From the NCBI RefSeq assembly GCF_016086655.4, contig NC_052135.2, forward strand, positions 72,203,702-72,267,701: a DNA stretch of 64,000 nucleotides. Direction: 5' to 3'. The position numbers were made by a program, and so were the translations under genes. The stretch's first letter is position 1. Each line of letters starts with the position of its first letter. Source of the stretch: Lepeophtheirus salmonis (taxonomy: Eukaryota; Arthropoda; Copepoda; Siphonostomatoida; Caligidae). Shown here in pieces: positions 20,595 through 33,300 of the stretch. Under the pieces are notes generated by a model, which made no database searches, was not told where the DNA came from, and worked only from the letters and a program-made list of their open reading frames with translations.

Positions 20595-23235
20595 TCAGCC
20601 ATCAATATAAAATAAAAAAGTGAATCCACTGTGTACTCATATGGAATATTTTTAGTAATTTGCTCCAACATTATATTTATATTAGAATATTGTAAGTTAA
20701 TCACTTTATTATTACATAGATCCATTAATAGAACTTCAATAATTGACCTTAACGATAACTGGGATTTATATACTTTGTTTTAACTACTAGATGGTACTAT
20801 TTGGGGGCCTGATTTATACTCATTTTGGTATGTAGGTTAAATACTGGAACATAAGTGTGGAGAATATGGTAGTTTCAAAATAAAATACCACTCAAATTAA
20901 ACAAGGATTAAAGTATGTAGGTACAGTTGGTAAGATGAGAACAAAATACTAGGCATGAATGTAGATTTTTAACCTTGAAATTGGATTAGTTAATTAAGAT
21001 CATATATCCAAAAACAATTATCAACTACCTTGCACAATTTTTAATCTTTTGTAATTTGCATCAATTTTCAAAGTTTTCTTTCTCTCCTACCAAATGTAAT
21101 TGAAGTAAAAAGGCCCTTTTTTGGGTAATAAATAAGACAGAAATATAAATAACTGTTTAGATACCACTGCTTTAGAGGGGTACCAAATTATTCTTTAATT
21201 AGCAAAAATTGATCAAATAATTTAATAATGATTAATCAAAAGATTTTATTTAAAAGTCAATATTGTTTCTAAATTAACGTTGTAAAATTAAATAACCATA
21301 ATAAAAATTATTGGGTATCTTATCTCCTTTCACAAATTTGAATATGAAATTAATAATTGTCTCAAATATTTATATTTAGTTTTAAGTTGTATGTCTAACA
21401 AAAATATTTTTTACATTAAATTTTTTTCTTATTTTGTTTTTCTAGATTACTTCTTTGTTAACTCTCTACATATGTAAGTATATACGATTAGCGTTTGTTA
21501 TTAAACTATTAACGTAACCAATCACATTTCGACGTCGCTTTTGAATGAATTAATCAAATTTATAGAATAATTTGTTTATAAAAAATTAGTTTAGGAATTT
21601 TACGTTTATAAGCTTTTATTTTTAATTAGATGACTTATATTTTCAAAGTTATAGCAAAAAACAAAAAGAACTATATTCTTTGTTCTAAAAATATTAGTTT
21701 TAACGATTCTTTATGAATTTTGCTTATTCGAATGAATTATTTAAATTTAATAATAATATATTAATTTTAGTCACTTGGTATCATTAATGATCAGAAAAAA
21801 TTTATTATAAATACAAATATCTAAGGCACTGATATAAAAAATATTTTTTAACATAAAATTAATATTGTTCAAGCCTCCATTACTTTTTAAGGTCCATGAA
21901 ATTTGTATTTATTTCCGAAAAAAAAATGTTTTGATGATGTTGTCATTTTTACTCATGTCCTTGCTTCATAGGGATAAAAGTTTATGCTTATTTCCAATTT
22001 GGCACCACCATTTGCAAATTATCTTAAAAACACCCTTACAGCTTAACTGAGTCCATACCAAATATTATTTTAAGGTTGCAATGTAAAAATTTTGATAATT
22101 TTTCTTCGCAAACATACATATAATTTAACTAAGTTATATAAATTTGTAAAATAAATCTTTGGTGCACACTGGTATACATTTTTTTCAGTTTTTAGAGTGA
22201 TTTAATGGACTTCTTAGAACTAAGATTGTGAGATGCGATAATAATAATTTTCAAATTTTAATCATTATATTTATTTCCGATAACATTAGTCTTTTAATTT
22301 CTAAAAACATAGAAATATATCAAAGTCATTTTATTTTATTTTTAACCCCCCCCCACTTGAGTCAAGGATCCTTCTTCTTACATGCTTTATACTTTTTTAG
22401 TTCTGAGGGCATGAGCAATATTTAAATATATTTTCCTCATTAATTCATTGAAAATAAATATACTGGACAATATTTATGGTAAGTAAATAGTTTTTTATTC
22501 AAGGCTTTACAAATTAAATTTTTGTCAAAATAATTGCTAGATTAAAAAAAATTATTTAAAAAAATATATGAGTAGACCAATCTTTACTAAAATTAGGAGT
22601 TTATGATGTAACATATATGTAACTATATATATTTAGTACCTATTTTATTTGTACATATTTTTGTTCTAAGGAAAATTGCCTTGAGATGAAAATTGTCACG
22701 GATGGAATATTGTCACCAAAAAGCTTAATCTTTAGAAAGCTTTGAACATTAAAGTTTCCTATATCTAAACTTATGAAACTTTTGAAATTGCCTGAAATAG
22801 ATCAAGTTGGGTCAAACAGACAATTTAATTTTTACAAAGGTATTTGCTTTATATACTTTTATCACTTACAGGCTTAATTTGACAATATAGAGCTTCTAAT
22901 TGCAATATTTTTTGCCCATTTGAATAGTGTTTGATTGAAACTGAAAGAAACATGTTTAAAATTCATATTTATATTCAATCTTTGACAAAAAAATATGATC
23001 TTTATTTTCATTCATAAAGGGGACAAGTTTCACCGTTATATTTTGGATCCTTATAAAAAAATTTGTTGAATGGATAAAACTAAACTGAATACACCTACAT
23101 ATATCTCAATAATCTTTTTGTTCCAAAGCCTTCTTTTGATCAAATTTTTGCCGTCTATCTCCTGAAATTTTTCATGGAGCAATTTTATAAAGAATAATTT
23201 TTCTTTCGTGGCAATATTCATAGTACCCAAATTAT
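20595..23235. other. AT-rich stretch with nothing recognised
   Basis: Short frames at 21865-22050, 22228-22425 and 23051-23266 are low complexity, AT-driven and unmatched. No terminal repeats, RNA genes or motifs recognised. Confidence 0.4.
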
Positions 23236-23238
23236 AGT

Positions 23239-24075
23239 ACTTTGTGCACCATTGAAATCTTAACACTAACTACCCCAATAATTAATTAAGGTAGAGTCAA
23301 AGAAATTAATTCATAATTTGATATATTAAAGCATAATCAATTTGTTAAAACGAAACAAATCTGAGATCTCTAGCTTACGTGAAAGTTGAGAAAATGACAC
23401 TTGAACATGAACGACTAATTTCCATTCACGCAATTTAAGCAGATTAGCGTTTCAGGACCACCATCTACGCCTTCAGCAATAGGGTTGTGTGTAAAAGCCA
23501 AATTGGAACCGGAGGAGTTAAAGAAAACATCCCAGTCCAATCCCCAATTGTCCGATAGGGCCCAATTATGATAACCCTGACTTTCACACTAGACTATCTC
23601 GAGAGCTAAGAAAAAATTGCTTGGAGAGAGTTTTTTGAGTGTGGAGCGGCCACTTTTTACGCCAGCAATAAAAGAAACCAATCTCCTCGGTTGAAATACT
23701 ATTTTGAGTTATTTTGAACTCTGGGAAGACACTATTGTCCTAATGTAAGCACTTTTGACAGCACCTTCTTGATGCTTATAGAGGGAAAGGCCTGTAATAT
23801 CTCTCATCAAAATATTGAGACCCTAAAACCACTGTCAGCGAGCACTGGTATGTCATGACAGAGGACTACAACCACAGAGGATGCAAGGCCTTCTGTCACC
23901 CCCTAACAGCTCTCATTACCGCTAAGGGTGGCTACATTAATGACAGGGAGAGGTCAACCACACAACTATTTATAGTTTTTATTTATGTTGAAATTTTATT
24001 TCTAAATAATAAATTGTATAATTTTTAAGTTAAAATTCCAAAGTTTTTAGATTTTAATAGACCACACCGTTTATT
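23239..24075 (+). mobile_element. mariner element, family 1, copy D, internally deleted
   Basis: Begins with GCACCATTGAAATCTTAACA (23246) and ends near TTTTAATAGACCACACC (about 24053-24068), which are inverted versions of each other. Recognisable pieces in order, in shifting frames: a helix-turn-helix end (TIYAFSNRVVCKSQIGTGG), a segment FTLDYLES, VERPLFTPAIKETNLLG just before the catalytic domain, a deletion, then CNISHQNIETLKPLSA, TGMSxQRTT and KAFCHPLTALITAKGGYIND. About 0.83 kb remain of an element that should be roughly 1.3 kb. The catalytic aspartates are missing. Confidence 0.8.
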
Positions 24076-24079
24076 ATGA

Positions 24080-25290
24080 AGGAAATAATAGCTCATTTTG
24101 GAAAAGGACAAAAAACCATATTTATTACAGGTATCATGAGTTCCTTAGATTAGTTATATGATGATATTCAAGGTGAGGGTACGCAATCATTTATCGCCAT
24201 ATCTTTATTTACAATTTTACTAAGTAAATAATTTATCGGATACACCTTTAACTAGATTTATTGTATTTTTTTGTTGCAGTTATAACAACAATATGACCCC
24301 CTCAATAATATACATATATGAAATGCATCTAGATCACTTTTATTTTGGGTACATCATATACTTCCATCTGTATTTTATTATATGGTAACTGATACAATAA
24401 AATAAGAAATGTACTATGCGGATAATATTTTAATAATGTAGATAGTTACATTAGGGTGAGGTTCATCTTCAGAATGTGTCCAAACAAATATATTTTTTTA
24501 TGTTTGGTATAATGTATGAACTTAATAAACATATATGTTTATTTTTATGAAATTATATATATACATACAGAGCCAATACATTTTCAAATAAGTCACATAA
24601 AACATTAAAAATCCCAATTTTAAATGGCACACATAATTTTAATGCAAAAAAAGTATTTTAGATTAAAAATATATATTTACTATTCTTTCGAAAAGTGACA
24701 ATCTATATTCTAACCTATACTTAAGCTTTGATAATTTCAAAAGATAACTAATTAATTAATGTTCTGAGTATCAAAAATTTAAAAGTTGAAAATAGTAAAT
24801 GAAAGAATACAATCAGATAATTAAATGATGTGGAGCAATGACGTATCTTAATGTTGGATTGGTCAAAAAGAACTATACGGACTGCAGTTCTATCAGTCAA
24901 GTCCTAATACAATGTGTATGTCTTACGACTGGTCCTGAACGGTCTTTTATTGTAACTACAACAACTGAAACGACCTAGTAGCTACGTCATATAAGTTGTT
25001 AAAGGTATATTATACCTTCTTTCAAAAAGACAAGACATTTGAAGGTTAATGTGAGAGAGTTGTGTAGCTCAATCATATTTTTATTAATTCCAGGTATTAT
25101 TTATTAAATTCGCTGTTGTTATATATATTCCTAAATCCTTGCCATGAGTGATATATTAATATAGCCAGAACCATCAGACTAAAAAAAAGAATAATCGTTT
25201 CTTTTGTAGAGTTTAGTTAAAAAAATTCGGACCGATAAAAAAAAGAAGGGGAAGATCCGGAAATCCGTCCTAGCACCGATCCAACAGTCA
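24080..25290. other. AT-rich stretch with a possible short repeat
   Basis: No gene recognised. A less AT-rich patch at 24885-25000 (GGACTGCAGTTCTATCAGTC, GACTGGTCCTGAACGGTC) has wording similar to 57600-57650 (GACCAGTCTCAG, AGGACCGATTATAAGAC) and may be a small non-autonomous repeat. Confidence 0.35.
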
Positions 25291-25293
25291 ATA

Positions 25294-25320
25294 CCGGGCC
25301 GTGCAAAATTATTTACCGAT
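25294..25320 (+). repeat. left terminal inverted repeat
   Basis: Twenty-seven bases starting CCGGGCCGTGCAAAATTATT directly after TA. It pairs with 26537-26563 at 25 of 27 positions and is the presumed transposase binding site. Confidence 0.92.
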
Positions 25321-25439
25321 AATGTAAATATACTTTTTAAGAGGTTTTGTGGCAACCAATCTGATTGTTTCGTATTTTTAATGTTAAAATAAACAAAAAT
25401 CCTTCCCGTGAGAGCGTAACAACTTCCACACGTGAGACC

Positions 25440-26435
25440 ATGTCCAATCAGGAAACAAAGAGGATCAAAGTTGCAGCCCTCCTTCGAGCAGGAGTGCCTC
25501 ATAACAACATTAAGGAAGAGGTTGGGGTCTCGTTGAAGACAATTTACAACGTTTCCAAGCGCTTGGAGGCTGGGGGTGATCTCAAGCATTCCCCTGGGGC
25601 TGGCAGGAAGCCCACTGTCTCAAGGCAAGTAAAGGCAGTGTTCCAGAGGACTCCCAACAGGTCCATTGCCGACATGGCCAGAAAGATGGGAACGTCGAGA
25701 TCAACTGTTTCAAGGGCATTGAAATGGACTGGAGGAAAGTCCCTGAGGCGTACTGAACGCCCTCTGCTAACTAAACGTGAAGTCAGACTTGACCGTGCCA
25801 AGAAAATCTTGAGTGATATCAAGAGCTCATCTGGACGCATCATCATTTTTCCAGATTAGAATACTTTTACGGTCGATCCTGTATTCAACAGGCAAAATGA
25901 CCGTGTTGTGAGCTTTGGAGATGTGCAAGATAAGAACCGCTATGTGGCAACAACAAAGCACCCTGCTTCGGTGATGATGTTGGGTCTCGTGGCCTCCAAC
26001 TGGAAGGCCATGAAGCCGGTATGGTTCCCCACTGGCTACAGATTAACAGCGGAGGATTATGTGAAGATTGTGGCATCCAAGGTCCTTCTGTGGATCAAAT
26101 CCATAGTCGGCAACTATCCTTGGGTTTTTCAACAAGATGAAGCACCCGCCCACTCTTCCAAGAAAGCTCAGGAGTGGCTCAAGGACAACATGAAATTTTG
26201 GCCCAAGGACTACTGGCCCCTTCAGAGCCCAGATCTGAACCCACTAGACTTCTCTATCTAGGCGCACGTGGAGACCAAGGCCTGCAAAAAACGACACAAG
26301 AACATAAATGCCTTAAAGGCTGCTGTCAACAAGGCCTGCGCCTCCATGGACGCCGATTACATCCAGCAAGTCTGTGGCAGCTTCAGACGTCGCCTGACCA
26401 GTGTCATTGAGTCAAATGGTGGCTACATTGATTAA
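25440..26435 (+). pseudogene. mariner transposase, DD36D spacing, two in-frame stops
   Basis: A single 331-codon frame from ATG 25440 to TAA 26433-26435 without frameshifts. The N-terminus has two helix-turn-helix motifs (KVAALLRAGVPHNNIKEEVG with SLKTIYNVSKRLEAGG, then NRSIADMARKMGTSRSTVSR) around a GRKPTVSRQ linker. Catalytic residues: D at 25854-25856 (IIIFPD), D at 26136-26138 (FQQDEAPAHS), D at 26247-26249 (SPDLNPLDFS). There are 93 codons between the first two and 36 between the last two, so DD36D and not the usual mariner DD34D. Stops: TAG 25857-25859 directly after the first aspartate, where a glutamate (SDEK) is normal, and TAG 26259-26261 where tryptophan (FSIW) is normal. Each is one substitution from sense. 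The C-terminus (SFRRRLTSVIESNGGYID) is intact. Catalyses cut-and-paste transposition in the intact family. Confidence 0.93.
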
Positions 26436-26536
26436 ATTTGATCACAAACTATTTTATTATTCTAAAAATGTATGAATAAAGTGTTTCTCAAGTCATTCGA
26501 AATGCCATTATTGTCCGCGATATGTTCTGAACAAAA

Positions 26537-26563
26537 ATCGGTAAATAATTCTGCAGGGCCCGG
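26537..26563 (-). repeat. right terminal inverted repeat
   Basis: Read on the minus strand it starts CCGGGCCCTGCAGAATTATT, matching the left repeat except for two bases. TA follows at 26564-26565. Confidence 0.92.
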
Positions 26564-26569
26564 TAATAT

Positions 26570-29500
26570 TAATTTTCCGATAGAAAGAGAATGGAAAAGT
26601 ACATTTACTTATTTTTTTCTCTGTTTCTTGACTTTTGTTCAAGATTTCTTACCGTACAATACATTTTTGAAAATTTCAAAATCATGTTTGGCACTAGGCT
26701 CCCCCTAATGTACATACGTAACTACATAATATATTTATATGTATAAGAATAGATGTAAGTCTATCGATAGTCTTAAGTTTAATTCAAAAAGTATATTTGC
26801 ATATTATGTACCTATATAAGTATAAAACACTTTTAAACAGTAACAGGGATTTGGTTCTTTTTCTTTTATTACCTCAAAATAATATTATAGTTATCTTTAA
26901 ATATGGATATAGACGTATAAAAATATATTTTAAATCTGTTGGAATTTATAGCCAGAGATAATTTTATTATAATTACGAAATTTTGTTGTATACAACACAC
27001 ACTTTAAATCTTTTTCTTATAATTTTTAAAATTTATTTGAATATAAATATATTTTTAAATATTGGACAGGTTATATATAACTGTACATTAATTTGTACTG
27101 GCAAGACGTAGATAATTATATTTATACACGAAAAGAAGAAGGTTCCTTTCTAATTTTTTTAGTTAATTATTTGATTAATCGTGGTTGTATTAATATTTAG
27201 CTCCAAATGATGATTTATCCCTTACTTGGTCGTAATTTTTTGTTAAATTTATATTAAAAAATCGAAGTCTGTCTTTGTTTCTCTCTGAATATATATATTT
27301 GACAAAAAGGCAATGGGTCCACTCTATATAGTAGTCCAGTATGTATATCAAAAACATATTTGGATTAAGGAAATATGAATGTAGTTATTTATGAAATATT
27401 GGAGGCATTTGCATATACAAAAAACCGTCCTACATGTACATGTGCAGGAGCTTAAAGTTCTTCGTTAAACAATGATTGTAATTAGCATATTGTGTCTCTA
27501 CTAAAACGGTTAATGGTTCTTGTGTCTAAAGTACTTACACATCCGTTCCTAATCATACAACAAGAAACTGATATTGACATTAATTTTAGTATTGTTAACC
27601 CTCTGATAGTGAACATACTTTTTACCACACGGTTAGTGAACTGTTTAAAAAAACTTCAAAAATAAAATGTATTTCATATTCTTATAAATAGTTATACAAT
27701 TGTAATAAATACGTCATTTAAATTTTGTAGCTTTCTCATAGCTATTTCATTCATTTGACACTCGTATATATAAATTAAAATACTAAAAGAAGTGGAATTA
27801 ATAAATGACATCGAGAAAAAAATTAATTGAAATCTTTAAATAATCTGAGTTTCGTGGCTGAGCAATCAGTTTTGGATTTGTTTGCGTGGGTTATATAAAA
27901 TAATATTTAAAAATATTACACTATTTGAGCTACAGGTGTATGCCTCACGTTGAAAAAAGAAGAATAAAAAAATTAAAAGAAAAAAGACCCTACTTTTTAG
28001 CAAAATCGTTAATGAAATTTACTAATCTCAATACATTAAAATAAATTCTAAATACAGCATTGTCAAAATATGTTAATTATTCTAAAAAATTGGCCTTTGT
28101 CTCTTTTTTAGAAACCCATTATAATGTACTTGCGATAAAATGTTTATTCATAGAAATAAGGAACATTTTTATATATCTCTGATTATACCAATAATATCAC
28201 AGTTTAAAAACAGAAGGTTAAAAACAATTTCGTTTACTTCATACTTACACTCATAGAATACAGAGAATACAGTCTATCTCAGTCCAATGACCACCTTCCT
28301 TTATGCGTTTATACACACAATATATATTTTTTTAAACCTGGAATGTATAAAACAACGTCACTTCCAGCACTAAGCGGTAATTTTTTAGTTTTTCTTGTCT
28401 GACAGACTAATAAAAGTTTGATTGTATTTAATTTAAAAATATATAAAAGTTCAATTTATTAAACAATTTATCTCATAACATAAGGATATTTGATAATTAA
28501 TATTTCTTTTTAATAGAAAGATTAGTTTGTATTGGACATTTCATTTATCTTTATCACAGTTAGGGGGAAAAAAGAAGGGAGAATTAGGTAAAAAATTTAG
28601 TATTTTTTGGAGGATTTCAATTATATATAGCCTATAAAAATATATAGAACAATGTGTCAGCTGAATAAAAGGAACGCGGAATAGATACAAAGAAAAAATT
28701 ATTCGCAGTAAAGTTTTTTAAATTTATTAAAATTTATAATCAGTTGTTGATCTTAAATTAAACAGAATATCACAATACAAATTTATTTGATTTGCTTATC
28801 TTACTCTTTTGGTTCTATATATGTGATTTGGTATGACCACTATACTTTATTATTTTAAATTGGACGGTTGAAAAAATTTCATGTGGTATCAAATAACAGT
28901 TAATATGCTTCTAAAAACAGTAATTAATTCTTTAGTTTTCTATTAAGTGCTTTCTTTATAAATATGGATGTTATTGATATTTGACAACCTGTATATATAT
29001 TATTTTTGTTAAGTGTATTTAATTTTCCACATATGATTGTTTATAGAATATAAATTAATAATATAAAAAACTTAGCAATTATAAAATTTCTATAAAACAA
29101 GCTTTTACAAAAACTATATAAAAAAATGATAATTATTTGTATAATTTAGAATATGTTATGATATGATGCATTTCTTTTACACTTTTCCTTAGACAATTCA
29201 TCACAAACCTTAAAATATTGCATACCTAGATTTTAATATGAAAATGCGTGATAAGAAACAATATCATTATTGAATAAAATTTTGATATAATTTTTTTTGA
29301 AAATATTGAATCTCAACTTGTGATAACTGATTATTATTTCATACATAGTTTAAAGAAATGATGACATTTTAAATAATTTATGGCAACAGCAGTATTACAA
29401 ATATGTGTTTCTGTCAACATAAAACAATTTTCAACAAAGATCTAGAAAGTAAGGAGATATTAATTTAATATATGTGAATATACGAGAACATATATAATTA

Positions 29501-29815
29501 TATTTCATAAACATAGTTGAGTTAACACTTTCACTACGAATTTTTTTTTTTTTTTTAAATTGAAAAAAATTATACATTTGTTTAAACTGATGTTGGTAGG
29601 ATATTTTTAACTATTTGAATAATTTAACATCTATAACTCAGCTGAGAGGATAATATGAGTGAAATAACAATTATTTTTTAGCATTAATAATACATATATA
29701 TGGAAATATTTCTATATTATTGGTAATAGCAAAGAATGAAAACATCTAATTTATATTTTTGAAATTCCATTTATTATCTGGAACCCTTACTGTCTATGAA
29801 ACTTTTTTAAATATT
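26570..29815. other. AT-rich stretch with nothing recognised
   Basis: No coding signal that I can support; the 26472-26708 frame starts inside the transposon tail and is unmatched. CTCCCCCTAATGTA at 26699-26712 is the near-complement of TACATTAGGGTGAG at 24447-24460. A run of about 15 T lies near 29545. Confidence 0.4.
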
Positions 29816-29819
29816 GAAT

Positions 29820-30295
29820 TCATAATCCTGCAAGGTATTTACAGCATTGTGGTCGTGAACGTGAGTTACAATTGCCCAAAGAGCATCTCCTTCTTCCACA
29901 ATTGGGAACTGGTTCTAAGAAATGCCTAACCTGATCATAACGGGCTTCATTTTCTACCGGTTTCCACAATGGCTTCCTTCCAATAGTTCTTGGACAACAT
30001 TGATATTTTAGCAGATATGACATAACCATTTCTCTTCTAAATGACAATTAATCCAAATTTTGACCAGCATCTCTTGCAAGAATCCATGCATTTTGGACTA
30101 CATCATCAACCAGCCAAGTAAAAATGGGTCACCACCATTTTTTACCACTTATTCCAATTCGGTATGCATTAATATTTTGATCCACACGATCAGTTCAGCC
30201 CATATGCTCATTATACTGTCTGATTACATAAGGTATTTTAACTTGTATATGCTTCTTGAAAACCTTTTGACTGCAATTTGTAGGTGCGTTAATAA
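29820..30295 (-). pseudogene. piggyBac transposase, C-terminal third
   Basis: Reading leftwards from about 30290: KVFKKHIQVKIPYVIRQYNE, then HMG-stop-TDRVDQNINAYRIGI, GKKWW-stop-PIFTWLVDDVV, QNAWILARDAGQNLD, stop, LSFRREMVMSYLLKYQ. This is the end of the piggyBac (DDE_Tnp_1_7) domain; the DRVDQN..YR segment carries its last catalytic aspartate region. The final 75-codon frame (stop at 29820-29822) ends with NCGRRRCSLGNCNSRSRPQC, the start of the cysteine-rich C-terminal zinc finger, which is cut short after KYLAGL. Three stops replace residues that are normally glycine, tryptophan or similar. N-terminal two thirds absent; weak upstream resemblance to about 30350. No TTAA-flanked end was found. 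Confidence 0.88.
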
Positions 30296-30349
30296 GACTT
30301 ATTTGATTGTAGAGCTTCAAGATAATTTTTTAAGAATGGAAATGTAATT

Positions 30350-33300
30350 TGGTATTCCATTTAGAGAAAATTATTCAGTTGACGAGGACATATATAAATA
30401 TCTAGGCGGACTGTTTTTGTTGGTTCATATCTTATACTAATTTTTAACATTATCAGTGTTCTAAAAATGCGTTGGTTGACTCGAAATTTCTGATGTAAGC
30501 TATGAACAACAATCAATTATAAAATCAAAAACAATAAAATAGTTAGGAATAAATGGCTACAATATAATTTGGGCTGTTTGAAAAACATTAATCCTGCAAT
30601 ATGTTTAGTATATTTTAAAAATAACTGTTTAATCTGATAGTCCGCCATCTTATAAGTGTTTACAATCAAATCTTACAAAATTAAAAAACTAAGCTCCTAT
30701 AAGTAACTTTAAAGTTTTTTTCTTCTTTTTAAAAATCACACCTTAGAGTTTACTTGTGTCCTTATGAAAAAAAATGATTATGTTATATAAAGTACCTTTT
30801 TAGAAAAAACTATTTCTGATCACATATCTGTTAATAGACAATTCTCAATTAATTTAATTTCTATTATTAGAGTATTTGTAGGTTTGGATGGTCATAAACC
30901 CATATTTGAAATATTTGTGGATAAATACTATTATTATTATTTAAAATTTGGTTCAAGCCCAATAAGAAGTAAAAAATACTAATAAATCTTAATGTATAAA
31001 ATTCTCAAAAATCAAATTTAATACCAAGAATATTAATTGACTATTTTATTATCAAGTTTTACAGAAATACAAACAAAAAAAACAACATTGTATTGAAAAG
31101 TAAAATTTTATAGATTTTTCAAATTGTGTGGTAAATAAAATATGTTATTCATTTTATGCATTGATATTTCTATGCGTAAAAATAGCAACATTTTATTCAA
31201 ACTTTGATATAATAGGCCAAAAAATATTCTATACATGGAATGTGTATTCTGGGGTTCTCTTCTTTTCTGATCAAATAAGGCCTTTTTTAAGAGTAAAACA
31301 CAAAGAATAAAAACAATTTTGTAATAGATGTCGTAAGAATTGAAAGTGACTTATTTTTCATAAATATTTTGTAATCTCAAATTGAAAAGATGAACCAAAA
31401 ATATATTCAACTTGCTTAATACTAGAAAGATAATGTTATCATTTTATATACCATTATGAGTTTGCCTTTAAATATTATAAAATGCTAAAACCCTAGTCTT
31501 CTAAAAAAAAATGAATTTTTTGAAACTTTGACGCACAAAATGTATATAAGGTTTTTGGAGTGTCTTGTACTTTTTTTCAATTCCTAAATCAGTTGATGTT
31601 ACCCCCAGCGAACAGTGGATTTAATTTGCTCTTAGCCATATTTGGTTATTTAAACATAAACTCAGACATAACCAAATTCATTTATTTGATGTTGAGTGGT
31701 AAAATATAACTTGTACTACATTAGTCAAAACAGACTTGAAAAAGATGCTTTTGTTAGCCAAACATAGTTTTGAAACTTTAGTGATATCTTTTATGATACT
31801 ATCGGTCTGCAATGACAGGTACTCCATTATATAGGTACGATTATATATTATTTATACTATTATTTTTATTATAAAAACTTGCATTTATATGGTTAAAAAA
31901 TTGACCAGAACATAAAAATACGCCTTAATTTTATGGAATAATCCTTGAATGGACCTTAATTATTTTTGTATGCCTTTAGAGCTATTAAAAAAAAGAATAC
32001 AAATGGTTATAAGTTTCTAAATAAATATTCCTCTAAAACATCTTAAAATACATAATTCTACATATTTATGATATAATAATAGAATAAGACCTTAGGTTTA
32101 TTTAATTATAGTTTTAATTTGTCAAACTTAAACATCTAAACGTTCATAAACAATTACATTTGTAGTCAATATCTGATACTTTTATCATTACCTAATTTCA
32201 TTATGTATACCTATTACTCGATGAAAAAAATTAAGAAAATGTATAGTAATATGACACCTACTAAGAATGCATCAGCTAATCCCTGCATAATATGTTTTTA
32301 TCAAATTAGTAAGTTTTGCGATAGCAAAAAAAAAAACATTGTCTTTTTTTAAATACATCTGAGACAAACTTAATTTTATAAATATGGTAGGAAATATTTA
32401 TAACATTGAAGACAACTAACTTAGGAATATATTACTACAACATTTAAAACATACCAACAAACATGAATCGTATAATAATGGTTCTTTCAAAGTTACACAA
32501 ATGTAATTATATTCTTTTTTATTGGCTAGTTTTATCCTACTAAAAGCTAAAATACCTGATACTTTGCCAATGTAGCCTTTTATTTGTTTTAATAATAAAA
32601 TATTGTGTCAATCAAAATAGTGTTCTAAAAACCAACAAATATAGTAAAAAATATTGTAAAAATTGTTCTTTTTTGTCAGCTGTTGATTTGTACACTCATT
32701 GCAGTTGTGTTTCGTATTCGAACTCAAATAATTGATTTGATAAACTCAAATTAAAACGTTGTATACTTGAGTAGTTCGGATTCAGACTAAAGTATTTTTT
32801 TTATCAACATCTAACCATGTAGACTTGAATTCAGTACCATTACGAGTTTAACCGGATTTAAAACCATGTGGACTTTGGGTTAGGTAGAATTAATTCATTT
32901 TGGAATTAGACATATCACCATTTGGACTCAGACATTAATCGAACAAATATGAACTTAAAATTTCAGTTTTGGAACTCAAAGTTCCTTTCAATAGCAATTG
33001 CTTTAACATAGATATTTTATAAAATTTTACGCTCTAATAGATTCCAATGTTTTTCACAAAGATATTATGTAAAAGGTCTCAATTGACTAATTAAGGGAAA
33101 TTATTAAACATGTACTATTTTTCTAATTTTACTTTCTGTTGGGTTTACCTAGGACTAATCAATAAAATAAGGACGGGTTATGTTAACTTGTTTGATATCA
33201 AAATAAAAATTAAATATATATATCTACTTAATATTTATCGACTTATACCTTTAATACTCGAAACTGGACTCAAGCTTTTCTTTAACTTTGAAAAAAAATG

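Larger units (their letters stand above)
25294..26563 (+). mobile_element. full-length mariner-type transposon, 1,270 bp
   Basis: The only complete element of its class here. Inverted repeats of 27 bp at 25294-25320 and 26537-26563 begin CCGGGCC and end TTATTTACCGAT, with two mismatches between them (positions 8 and 13). TA dinucleotides sit directly outside both ends (25292-25293, 26564-26565), the expected duplication of the mariner TA target. Between the repeats lies one transposase frame with a 119-bp leader and a 101-bp trailer. The terminal sequence does not resemble the family 1 or family 3 ends. Base composition is visibly less AT-rich than the flanks. Good ends and few lesions suggest a relatively recent arrival. 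Confidence 0.93.

Noticed and set aside
25544..25846. 100-codon minus-strand ORF inside the full-length mariner
   Set aside because: Shadow of the transposase on the plus strand, which has catalytic and DNA-binding motifs in order.
25885..26410. Further ORFs in other frames (minus 25885-26076, plus 26174-26410)
   Set aside because: They overlap the transposase C-terminal domain out of frame and carry no motif.
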